Part shown: positions 1 to 5,052 of the stretch, piece by piece
Layout: every line of letters begins with the position of its first letter
How positions within the stretch are numbered: position 1 is the stretch's first letter
Assembly: GCA_900770015.1 (NCBI GenBank)
Contig: CAAGIU010000009.1
Coordinates: forward strand, 1-8,872
DNA: 8,872 nucleotides
Direction of reading: 5' to 3'
DNA from: an uncultured Oscillospiraceae bacterium
Lineage (GTDB): Bacteria > Bacillota_A > Clostridia > Oscillospirales > Oscillospiraceae
Made by a program: the position numbers and the translations under genes
The notes under the pieces: generated by a model
What the model was told of the DNA's origin: nothing
Databases searched by the model: none
What the model saw: the letters and a program-made list of their open reading frames with translations, nothing else

Positions 1-1
1 A

Positions 2-730
2 GCAGGCGGCGAGGTTCAGATGGGTCTGAATATGCAGGCCATGATGGAAAATATGAAGTATCAGGCCATGGAGAACGCGGAAATCTTCGGTACCTCCCAG
101 CCTCACTGCTTCAACCTGGGCGGCAGCCAGCACAGCGATCTGCTTACAATGAAATGCCATCAGGCAGCTAAGAGAGTCATTAAAGAACTGTACCCCGACA
201 TTCAGGTTGGCCTGACCCTGAGCCTCCACGATTTGCAGCCGGTGGAAGGCGGTGAAGCCAGAGCCGAAGAAACCTGGGCTGAGGAATTTACCCATTATCT
301 TCCCTACATTCAGGGCGATGACTTCCTGGGTGTACAGAACTACACCCGTACCATTGTAGGCGCTGAGGAAGATCTGCCTGTGCCCGACGGTGCCGAGCGC
401 ACCCAGATGGGCTATGAATACTATCCCCAGGCACTGGAGCATGTGATCCGCGCTGTAGCAAAGGACTTTAAGGGTAATCTTTTGGTCACCGAGAACGGCG
501 TATCCTGCGACGATGACTCCCGCCGTGTGAATTTCATCAACATCGCCACCGATGGCGTTGCCCGCTGTATTGCCGACGGCATCCCCGTAAAGGGCTACTT
601 CTACTGGAGTCTCATGGACAACTTTGAGTGGCAGATGGGCTACCGGATGCGCTTTGGCCTGATTTCCGTCAATCGGGAAACCATGGAGCGCACGCCCAAG
701 GAAAGCCTGTATCACCTGGGAAGTCTGTAA
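2..730 (+). CDS. Family GH1 beta-glycosidase (beta-glucosidase-like), 3' part, 5' end outside window
   Basis: This is the C-terminal half of a glycoside hydrolase family 1 enzyme, a retaining beta-glycosidase with a TIM-barrel fold that typically splits beta-glucosides, beta-galactosides or their 6-phosphates. The frame is open to the left edge (it reads AGGEVQ before the first internal Met at 20), so the start and the NEP acid/base motif lie outside the window. Numbering from Met20, the nucleophile motif LLVTENG has its Glu at about residue 158 (bases 491-493). The GH1 hallmark GYFYWSLMDNFEW follows, with the substrate-binding Glu near residue 203, then the terminal RTPKESLYHL pattern. About 240 residues are visible of the roughly 450 usual for the family. 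No signal peptide can be judged. Specificity is uncertain, since the residues that separate 6-phospho-glucosidases from plain glucosidases cannot be assigned safely here. It may be unrelated to the TetR-led run further right. Confidence 0.93.
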   Translation, partial: AGGEVQMGLNMQAMMENMKYQAMENAEIFGTSQPHCFNLGGSQHSDLLTMKCHQAAKRVIKELYPDIQVGLTLSLHDLQPVEGGEARAEETWAEEFTHYLPYIQGDDFLGVQNYTRTIVGAEEDLPVPDGAERTQMGYEYYPQALEHVIRAVAKDFKGNLLVTENGVSCDDDSRRVNFINIATDGVARCIADGIPVKGYFYWSLMDNFEWQMGYRMRFGLISVNRETMERTPKESLYHLGSL

Positions 731-740
731 TTGCGGAAAG

Positions 741-770
741 GATGGCATTCTGAAAAACAGAATTGCCGTC
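741..770 (+). terminator. Hairpin just after the GH1 stop codon, possible transcript end
   Basis: The core ATTCTG-AAAAA-CAGAAT is perfect. The arms extend outward as GATGGC and GCCGTC with one bulge and one G-U pair, giving about 12 pairs closing an A5 loop. It lies 10 nt after the GH1 stop. There is no T-tract behind it, so it may protect the 3' end of the transcript rather than stop RNA polymerase by itself. Confidence 0.35.
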
Positions 771-787
771 TGTCCAGGGAAGAAGCC

Positions 788-829
788 GTATACCGCGCCG
801 CCCATGTGGTCGATACCACATGGCGTATG
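788..829 (+). terminator. Second hairpin after GH1, candidate terminator
   Basis: The arms CCATGTGGT (802-810) and ACCACATGG (815-823) are perfect complements around a CGAT loop. An outer pair, ATAC/GTAT (790-793 and 825-828), can extend the stem across an internal bulge. A weak T-rich stretch (ATGTTTTG, from about 835) follows. This is the best termination candidate for the GH1 transcript, but the T-tract is poor. Confidence 0.4.
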
Positions 830-963
830 TAATAATGTTTTGCACCAGGCTGCTTTGTATATTGTGCTTCTCCTTTGTCCCGTTTTGGGTTAGGATGCAC
901 CAAGGAGCAGCGTTTTTGAGTATTGCAGACACCTTTTTGAAGCAGCACTGTTCCAATGGGTTT

Positions 964-1005
964 GATTGCCTGAACGATAGCTTGTAAATGAACGATAGGA
1001 TTGCC
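964..1005. repeat. Symmetric direct-repeat pair
   Basis: TGAACGATAG occurs at 971-980 and again at 989-998, separated by 8 nt. The pair is flanked on both outer sides by GATTGCC (964-970 and 999-1005). The 18-nt period is not quite two helical turns. It could be a binding-site pair or a trace of slippage; nothing nearby identifies a user. Confidence 0.5.
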
Positions 1006-1067
1006 CGATTTCGCGTTTTTCCAATACAGGAGGCTGCGTTGGCGCAATCATCAAGACGCAAAAAGTC

Positions 1068-1112
1068 AAAAAGTTGGAATTACCCTCATTTTCTGGATAA
1101 TTCCAACTTTTT
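1068..1112. repeat. Perfect 15-bp inverted repeat, possible two-way terminator
   Basis: AAAAAGTTGGAATTA (1068-1082) and TAATTCCAACTTTTT (1098-1112) are exact reverse complements around a 15-nt loop; the stem can grow inward by CC/GG past one mismatch. An A-run on one side and a T-run on the other is the layout of a bidirectional Rho-independent terminator. The stem is AT-rich, however, so it may instead be the end structure of a small repeat element. It sits between the GH1 gene and the convergent MATE gene. Confidence 0.5.
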
Positions 1113-1113
1113 C

Positions 1114-1175
1114 TTGCCAAATAAAAGAAATTACCTGACCCCAATTGTATCAAGGTCAGGTAACTTATCTGGCAA
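1114..1175. repeat. Two-tier inverted repeat: TTACCTGACC/GGTCAGGTAA inside TTGCCA/TGGCAA
   Basis: The inner arms (1131-1140 and 1154-1163) are a perfect 10-bp match around a 13-nt loop. The outer arms TTGCCA (1114-1119) and TGGCAA (1170-1175) also match, with unequal AT-rich internal segments between the tiers. The inner loop holds the left arm of another inverted repeat (see 1144-1197). Confidence 0.55.
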
Positions 1176-1197
1176 AGGTATGCTAAGTTGATACAAT
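1144..1197. repeat. 10-bp inverted repeat linking the hairpin loop to downstream DNA
   Basis: ATTGTATCAA (1144-1153) fills most of the loop of the TTACCTGACC hairpin, and TTGATACAAT (1188-1197) is its exact reverse complement downstream. In RNA this would allow an H-type pseudoknot. In DNA it is a second palindrome interleaved with the first. Confidence 0.55.
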
Positions 1198-1214
1198 GCA
1201 CTGCTTTATAGGAA

Positions 1215-1400
1215 ATGCACCGCAGGTACAGTGATGTTACACCGTATCGTATTTCTGCTTTCTGCTCCCGGAAATTCCAGAAGGAGATGGGAATTCGCCT
1301 GTCTGACTACATTCGGGATACCCGTCCGGAATATGCCAAAATCCGGATGCTCAGTACGGAGAAAACCGTGGAGAAAATCAGGGAACCGCTGCAATTCTGC
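1215..1400 (+). pseudogene. Remnant of an AraC/XylS-type transcription regulator (DNA-binding domain fragment)
   Basis: The translated stretch holds CSRKFQKEMGIRLSDYI followed by the segment YAKIRMLSTEKTVEKI and then LQFC. This is the standard order of an AraC-type double helix-turn-helix domain: the end of the first HTH (SRKF-KE-G), the linker helix (DYI-R--YAK--LLST), and the start of the second HTH. The effector domain, the beginning of the first HTH and the second recognition helix are missing. Similarity stops around base 1400, 10 nt before the end of the MATE gene on the other strand, and the frame then runs on as meaningless antisense of that gene. There is no ribosome site at a usable distance from the ATG at 1215 (AGGAA abuts it). 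I read it as a decayed 3' piece of a regulator, perhaps once serving neighbouring sugar genes, cut when the MATE block joined. A tiny expressed peptide is unlikely. Confidence 0.7.
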
Positions 1401-1409
1401 GCTGCCGGA

Positions 1410-2753
1410 TTACCCATTTTCCCGCTGTTCAAGCCGTCGAACCTGCCGCAGCAGAATGACTACACCGATTGTGACTGCCAGAATGTCACTGGCAAAATGG
1501 GCAATGCCGATGCCCGCAAGCCCCACAACGGCGTGAAACAGGAACAGGGCAGGAATCAGCAGCGCCCCCTGGCGCAGTACGGAAATGACGGTTGCCAGGA
1601 AGGCGTTCCCGGCTGCTTGCAGGAAGTTGCTGCTCAGGCTGTGTAATCCGTAGAGGGGGCTTGCCAGCAGAAGCCAGACGAGAAATGATTTCGCCATCCG
1701 GGTATTTTCCGCATCCTTGAGAAACAGACCCACCAGAAAATCTCTGCCCGCGAAGCAGCCAACCGTTGCGATGAGCCCAAAGGAAACGGTGAGAATTCCG
1801 GTTTTTACCAGCACCTCCTTCAGCCGATGGATGTTGCGGGCACCGTAGTTATAGGCCAGCATGGGAGCCACACCCAGGCATACGCCCATCTGCACCATGG
1901 AAATCACCATGCTGGAGCGCCCGGCAGCGGCCATAGCGGCAATGGCACCGGTGCCATAAGCGCCCAGCAGCTGATTGCTGAAGGTGGAGGTCAGGCCTGC
2001 GAGGATGCTGCTGAGCCCGTTGGGAAGCCCCAGAAACAGAATTTGGGGCAGCAGCCGCATCTGACGCAGAGCCGGACGGAAGTCGAAACGGATCGCCTTT
2101 GCTTTGGTGCGGATGGTGCGGACGTGCAGGGAGCAGGCTACCAGATTGCCCAGAACCGTAGCCATGGCAGCACCGGTCACACCCGTCCGCAGCACCAGAA
2201 TGAACAGCGGGTCCAGAATCAGGTTCGTCACCGTGCCTGCAATGTTATTCACCATGGGCCGAATGATGATTCCCTCGCCCCGTATTGTGGAGGCGATGGA
2301 CTGGCTGAACAGCATGAGCGGCGCCCCCGCCGCCAAAGTCCGCAAATACGCAGAGGCATCCGGCATCATATCCTCCGTCGCCCCCAGCAGACGAAGCAGC
2401 GGCACGGCAGCGGAGATGGAAACGACCGCGAACACGGCACCGAAAAGCAGGCTGGCCCAGACGCACATGCTGCCCGCAGCCTGCGCCTTTTTTTGATCTC
2501 CCGCACCGAGGGCGTTTGCCAGAACCGCACACCCGCCTGCGCCCAGGGTGGTGCTGACGGCTGTGGCGAGACTGAACACAGGCCCAACCACCGATATGGA
2601 GGCAACCGCGGTGTCATTGCCCAGCATACCGATAAAAAACATATCTGCCATGTTGTAAAGCACCATGATCAGAATGGTGAATACCGCCGGAACAGCCAGC
2701 TTGCAGATGGCTTTCCAAACAGGTTCATCCCGAAACAGCTTCTCGTTGCCCAT
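1410..2753 (-). CDS. MATE family multidrug/sodium antiporter
   Basis: This encodes a 447-residue inner-membrane exporter of the multidrug and toxic compound extrusion family, which uses a Na+ or H+ gradient to expel drugs, dyes or natural products. It is hydrophobic throughout, with about 12 membrane segments in two related halves. The first half starts with LAVPAVFTILIMVLYNMADMFFIG and contains the family signature around RGEGIIIRPMVNNI followed by NLILDPLFI. The second half has LGVAPMLAYNYGARN and LQAAGNAF. Length is normal (about 440-460). I chose the ATG at 2753 because AGAGGAG lies 7 nt upstream; the longer GTG start at 2771 would place that ribosome site inside the coding region. It is transcribed away from the TetR gene and shares control DNA with it, a common layout for a pump and its repressor. 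Substrate is unknown; the enzymes across the divide suggest a plant aglycone as one option. It shows no sign of damage. Confidence 0.95.
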   Translation of the reverse strand: MGNEKLFRDEPVWKAICKLAVPAVFTILIMVLYNMADMFFIGMLGNDTAVASISVVGPVFSLATAVSTTLGAGGCAVLANALGAGDQKKAQAAGSMCVWASLLFGAVFAVVSISAAVPLLRLLGATEDMMPDASAYLRTLAAGAPLMLFSQSIASTIRGEGIIIRPMVNNIAGTVTNLILDPLFILVLRTGVTGAAMATVLGNLVACSLHVRTIRTKAKAIRFDFRPALRQMRLLPQILFLGLPNGLSSILAGLTSTFSNQLLGAYGTGAIAAMAAAGRSSMVISMVQMGVCLGVAPMLAYNYGARNIHRLKEVLVKTGILTVSFGLIATVGCFAGRDFLVGLFLKDAENTRMAKSFLVWLLLASPLYGLHSLSSNFLQAAGNAFLATVISVLRQGALLIPALFLFHAVVGLAGIGIAHFASDILAVTIGVVILLRQVRRLEQRENG

Positions 2754-2760
2754 GATAAAA

Positions 2761-2767
2761 CTCCTCT
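2761..2767 (-). promoter_or_regulatory. Ribosome binding site deciding the MATE start
   Basis: On the minus strand the sequence reads AGAGGAG, followed by a 7-nt spacer before the ATG at 2753. This argues against the in-frame GTG at 2771, which has no such site. Confidence 0.75.
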
Positions 2768-2782
2768 GCACAAATGATTTTT

Positions 2783-2811
2783 TGTGAACACCTGTTGCTT
2801 TTCTTCACAGG
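2783..2811. promoter_or_regulatory. Inverted repeats in the MATE leader, possible operator
   Basis: TGTGAA (2783-2788) and TTCACA (2804-2809) form an inverted repeat. Interleaved with it are CCTGT (2791-2795) and ACAGG (2807-2811). They cover the -35 region of the tetR promoter and the expected start of the MATE transcript, so a bound protein could silence both. The arms are short and far apart, so this is a weaker candidate than the pair at 2848-2879. Confidence 0.3.
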
Positions 2812-2822
2812 GATACTATAAT
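2795..2822 (+). promoter_or_regulatory. Predicted sigma-A promoter of the tetR-led gene run
   Basis: The -35 box TTGCTT (2795-2800) and the consensus -10 box TATAAT (2817-2822) are 16 bp apart. The expected start near 2829 gives a leader of about 85 nt before tetR. The -10 box overlaps that of the divergent MATE promoter. Confidence 0.65.
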
Positions 2823-2843
2823 AAAAATGAGAAAGAATCGCAA
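2815..2843 (-). promoter_or_regulatory. Predicted sigma-A promoter of the MATE gene
   Basis: On the minus strand there is a -35 box TTGCGA (2843-2838), a 17-bp spacer and a -10 box TATAGT (2820-2815). The expected start near 2808 gives a leader of about 55 nt. Four bases of its -10 box are shared with the tetR -10 box, so the two promoters should exclude each other. Confidence 0.6.
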
Positions 2844-2847
2844 TCAT

Positions 2848-2862
2848 CAGGTTTCCGACCTG
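2848..2862. promoter_or_regulatory. Candidate TetR operator half-array 1
   Basis: CAGGT-TTCCG-ACCTG is a perfect palindrome with a 5-nt centre, just upstream of the MATE -35 box and about 20 nt into the tetR leader. Size and position suit a TetR-family dimer site. Confidence 0.45.
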
Positions 2863-2879
2863 TGTTGAAGAAATCAACA
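2863..2879. promoter_or_regulatory. Candidate TetR operator half-array 2
   Basis: TGTTGA-AGAAA-TCAACA is a perfect 6-bp palindrome with a 5-nt centre, directly abutting the CAGGT palindrome. The centres are 16 bp apart, about one and a half helical turns. The two palindromes differ in sequence, so they may bind different proteins. Confidence 0.45.
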
Positions 2880-2914
2880 AAGATAGAGAAAATGTTTATG
2901 AAAGGGACAGATGT

Positions 2915-3499
2915 ATGAAAACTGATCTTCGTACCCGTTATACCCGTCAGGTGATCCGGGCTGCCTTTTTCACGCTGCTGCAAAAGCAGCCGGTGGAGCG
3001 GATTACGGTCCGGGAGGTCTGTGATCTGGCCCAGATCAACCGGGGCACCTTCTATAAGCACTACCGGGACTGCTTCGATCTGGCGGAAAAGCTGGAAGAG
3101 GAGCTGGTTCAGCGGTTTGCGGAGGGGCTGAATTTTCAAGGCCGGGAGGACGGCACCGCAGCCATCGTCTCCATCCTGCGTCAGCTGCGGGATGACCCGG
3201 AGATGACCACACTCCTGCGTTGGGAGGGCCGCCGGGGAAATCTTGCCAGAGCCCTGATGGCAGCCTGCTTCCACTGCATGAAAACCCACATCACCGGGTT
3301 TCCTGCGGAGGAGCCCGCCCTGGATCCCCGGTATGTTTTTCTGGTGGGCGGCAGCACCGGACTGGTGGAATACTGGATGCACAGCGGCATGCAGGAGCCG
3401 CCGGAGGAGCTGGGCCTGAAAATTTCGGAATACTGCGGCGCATTCCTCGGCGGGCTGAAAAACAAATCGCCTGAGCAGGAGAATGGGTCGAAATTCTGA
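2915..3499 (+). CDS. TetR/AcrR family transcriptional regulator
   Basis: This is a 194-residue one-component regulator. The N-terminal DNA-binding domain is clear: RYTRQVIRAAFFTLL forms the first helix, ITVREVCDLAQ (30-40) helix 2, and INRGTFYKHYRD (41-52) the recognition helix and TetR signature. The C-terminal part (about 70-185) is helical, poorly conserved ligand-binding and dimer sequence. It resembles clostridial TetR proteins with a short C-terminal domain, where ligand type cannot be guessed. Length is normal. AAAGGGA 7 nt before the ATG is a modest ribosome site. It leads a same-strand run with three carbohydrate-active enzymes (50 nt to the next gene) and is divergent from the MATE pump. 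It probably regulates itself and one or both flanks, perhaps through the palindromes at 2848-2879. Repressor action is the family norm, but activators exist. Confidence 0.93.
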   Translation: MKTDLRTRYTRQVIRAAFFTLLQKQPVERITVREVCDLAQINRGTFYKHYRDCFDLAEKLEEELVQRFAEGLNFQGREDGTAAIVSILRQLRDDPEMTTLLRWEGRRGNLARALMAACFHCMKTHITGFPAEEPALDPRYVFLVGGSTGLVEYWMHSGMQEPPEELGLKISEYCGAFLGGLKNKSPEQENGSKF

Positions 3500-3549
3500 T
3501 AGTTTCCGGAAGCGAAATGGGCTATCATAATAAAAAGGAGTGGTGTATC
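3500..3549 (+). promoter_or_regulatory. tetR-esterase gap with nested palindrome and ribosome site
   Basis: TGATAG (3497-3502, overlapping the tetR stop) and CTATCA (3522-3527) flank a perfect TTCCGGAA palindrome (3504-3511). A weak promoter can be drawn (TTTCCG, 17 bp, CATAAT at 3526-3531). AAGGAG (3535-3540) lies 9 nt before the ATG at 3550 and fixes that start. The gap is short enough for read-through from tetR, but an extra promoter or operator is possible. Confidence 0.3.
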
Positions 3550-5052
3550 ATGCTGAAACCGGCAATGATTTTTACAAGCAAAATGGTTTTGCAGCGCTGC
3601 AAGCCCATCCCTGTGTGGGGCGATGCAGACCCCGGCGCGAAGGTGACGGTGACGCTGGACGGTTATCAGGTTACCGCTGCGGCGGACAGTGCGGGCTGCT
3701 GGAAGGCAGAGCTGCCTGCCCGGGAGGCTGCCACCGGCTGTACCATGACGATTGCTTCCGGGGACGAAGAATTTGTCTATCCCGATGTGTGCATCGGCGA
3801 GGTGTGGCTGGCTGGCGGTCAGAGCAATATGGAATATTTGCTGGGCTTTGAAGCCCACTATGACGAGCTTCTGACACAGCCGGAGGACACATTGCTGCGG
3901 TTCTTCGACTACCCGGAGGTGTCCTACGAAGGGCAGCTTGCCGATTATCACTACTGTCACGAGGGCTTCTGGCGCAGCGGCACCCGTGAGGAGCTGGCCT
4001 ATTTCTCCGCCGTAGGCTTCTATTTTGCCCGGGAACTGCGGAGGAGCCAGGATGTTCCCGTGGGCATCGTGGGCTGCAACTGGGGCGGCACGCCCGCCTG
4101 TGCCTGGATGGACCCGGCGTATCTGACGGGCACCGAAGCGGAGGTCATTCTGCAGGACTATGCAAGGTCCGTGGAAGGATTGGATGAAGAGCAGTACCAA
4201 AAGGCATTCCGCGCCAATCCCGGCAATGACCGCACCAATATGCTGGGTGACCCCTTTGCCGTTATCGGCGTCAAAAACACCATTCCCAGGCAGGAGCAGC
4301 TAAAAATTATGGCCTCCATGCCCAAGGGCCCAGAACCGGTGGGACCCTGGTATGAGCGCAGACCCGGCGGCCTGTATGAGACCATGCTGAAGAAAGTGCA
4401 TCCCTACGGCATCCGGGGTGCCATCTGGTATCAGGGCGAGACCAACTCCGATTACCACCCCGAGACCTATACGACGACCTTCTCCCGGATGATCCGCTGC
4501 TGGCGGGATCTGTGGCAGGAGGAATTTCCCTTCCTGTTTGTCCAGCTGGCTCCCTTCGACAAGTGGCTGGGCTGTACCGGTGAAAACTATCCCATCATCC
4601 GCGCCTGCCAGGCGCAGGTTGCCAAGACCGTACCCGGCACCTGGATGGCCTCCATCGGCGATGCTGGTATGCAATGGGACATTCATCCCAAGGACAAGCG
4701 GACGGTGGGCAATCGTCTGGCACTGCTGGCCAGGAATCACGTCTATGGGGAGCCGGTTCCCTGCGAAGCTCCCGCGCTGCTGGATGCAAGGAAAAAGGAT
4801 GGGGAAATCACCCTCCGCTTTGCCCATGGGGAGGGGCTGACAATCCGTGGGGATGCCCTCCGTGCCATGGTGGGCGTGACGGAATCCGGGGAATGCCGGG
4901 AGCTGACCCATGCCGAAATCCGGGAGAACACCCTGATCCTTCCCCATTGCGAGGAAATCCGTCAGCTGAAATACGCCTGGACGGGCTATTATGAAATCAA
5001 TCTGTTCAATGCTGCCGGAATCCCGGCACTGCCGTTTGAGGTGACTGTATGA
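3550..5052 (+). CDS. SASA-type carbohydrate esterase (sialate O-acetylesterase-like)
   Basis: This 500-residue SGNH-type esterase would remove O-acetyl groups from sugars. Residues 1-80 form a beta-rich domain opening MLKPAMIFTSKMVLQ. The nucleophile block GEVWLAGGQSNMEY follows, with catalytic Ser92. Next come GIVGCNWGGTPACAWM, the block GAIWYQGETN (Glu297), and IHPKDKRTVGNRLA, with Asp377 and His379 as the likely remaining catalytic residues. All family blocks are intact and length is normal. The ATG at 3550 is chosen over the in-frame ATG at 3517, which has no ribosome site. There is no signal peptide, so a cytoplasmic site is likely. Its 3' end overlaps the rhamnosidase start by 4 nt (ATGA), which implies translational coupling. 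The name 'sialate' comes from family founders. No sialidase, lyase or epimerase is present, and the rhamnosidase partner favours acetylated plant glycans or glycosides as substrate. Confidence 0.9.
   Translation: MLKPAMIFTSKMVLQRCKPIPVWGDADPGAKVTVTLDGYQVTAAADSAGCWKAELPAREAATGCTMTIASGDEEFVYPDVCIGEVWLAGGQSNMEYLLGFEAHYDELLTQPEDTLLRFFDYPEVSYEGQLADYHYCHEGFWRSGTREELAYFSAVGFYFARELRRSQDVPVGIVGCNWGGTPACAWMDPAYLTGTEAEVILQDYARSVEGLDEEQYQKAFRANPGNDRTNMLGDPFAVIGVKNTIPRQEQLKIMASMPKGPEPVGPWYERRPGGLYETMLKKVHPYGIRGAIWYQGETNSDYHPETYTTTFSRMIRCWRDLWQEEFPFLFVQLAPFDKWLGCTGENYPIIRACQAQVAKTVPGTWMASIGDAGMQWDIHPKDKRTVGNRLALLARNHVYGEPVPCEAPALLDARKKDGEITLRFAHGEGLTIRGDALRAMVGVTESGECRELTHAEIRENTLILPHCEEIRQLKYAWTGYYEINLFNAAGIPALPFEVTV
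5038..5051 (+). promoter_or_regulatory. Initiation region of the rhamnosidase gene, identical to that of the next gene
   Basis: TGAGGTGACTGTATG (5037-5051) contains the ribosome site GAGGTGA and the ATG. The same 15 bases recur at 7776-7790 before the hydrolase gene. Here they lie inside the end of the esterase gene, in a different reading context. Confidence 0.7.

Larger units (their letters stand above)
731..1214. other. Gene-free stretch of about 480 bases rich in inverted repeats
   Basis: No convincing gene is seen on either strand. The overlapping open frames here have no recognisable domains and no good ribosome site. The left part carries two hairpins that follow the GH1 gene, the middle a symmetric direct-repeat pair, and the right part (from about 1060) is AT-rich with nested inverted repeats. 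With the AraC remnant to its right, the stretch looks like an eroded or rearranged junction between two gene groups. Confidence 0.6.

Noticed and set aside
2..730. GH1 gene as a member of the TetR-led operon
   Set aside because: It is separated by about 2.2 kb, including a convergent MATE gene and a broken regulator, so co-transcription is not possible, although a functional link remains open.
1068..1197. Insertion sequence or short CRISPR-like array
   Set aside because: There is no transposase, no target-site duplication that I can see, and no regularly spaced direct repeats with spacers.
669..1201. Several small frames on both strands in the gap after GH1
   Set aside because: They overlap one another, run through the hairpins, and lack ribosome sites and family motifs.
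1827..2777. 316-codon plus-strand frame across the MATE gene
   Set aside because: It is His-, Gly- and Gln-rich with no motifs and lies antisense to a clear membrane transporter.
3181..4200. 339-codon minus-strand frame across tetR and the esterase
   Set aside because: It spans two real genes and their gap in antisense and shows no recognisable domain.
3550..5052. Sialic acid catabolism locus
   Set aside because: Only the esterase family name suggests it. No sialidase, N-acetylneuraminate lyase, kinase, epimerase or transporter is visible, and the partner enzyme removes rhamnose.
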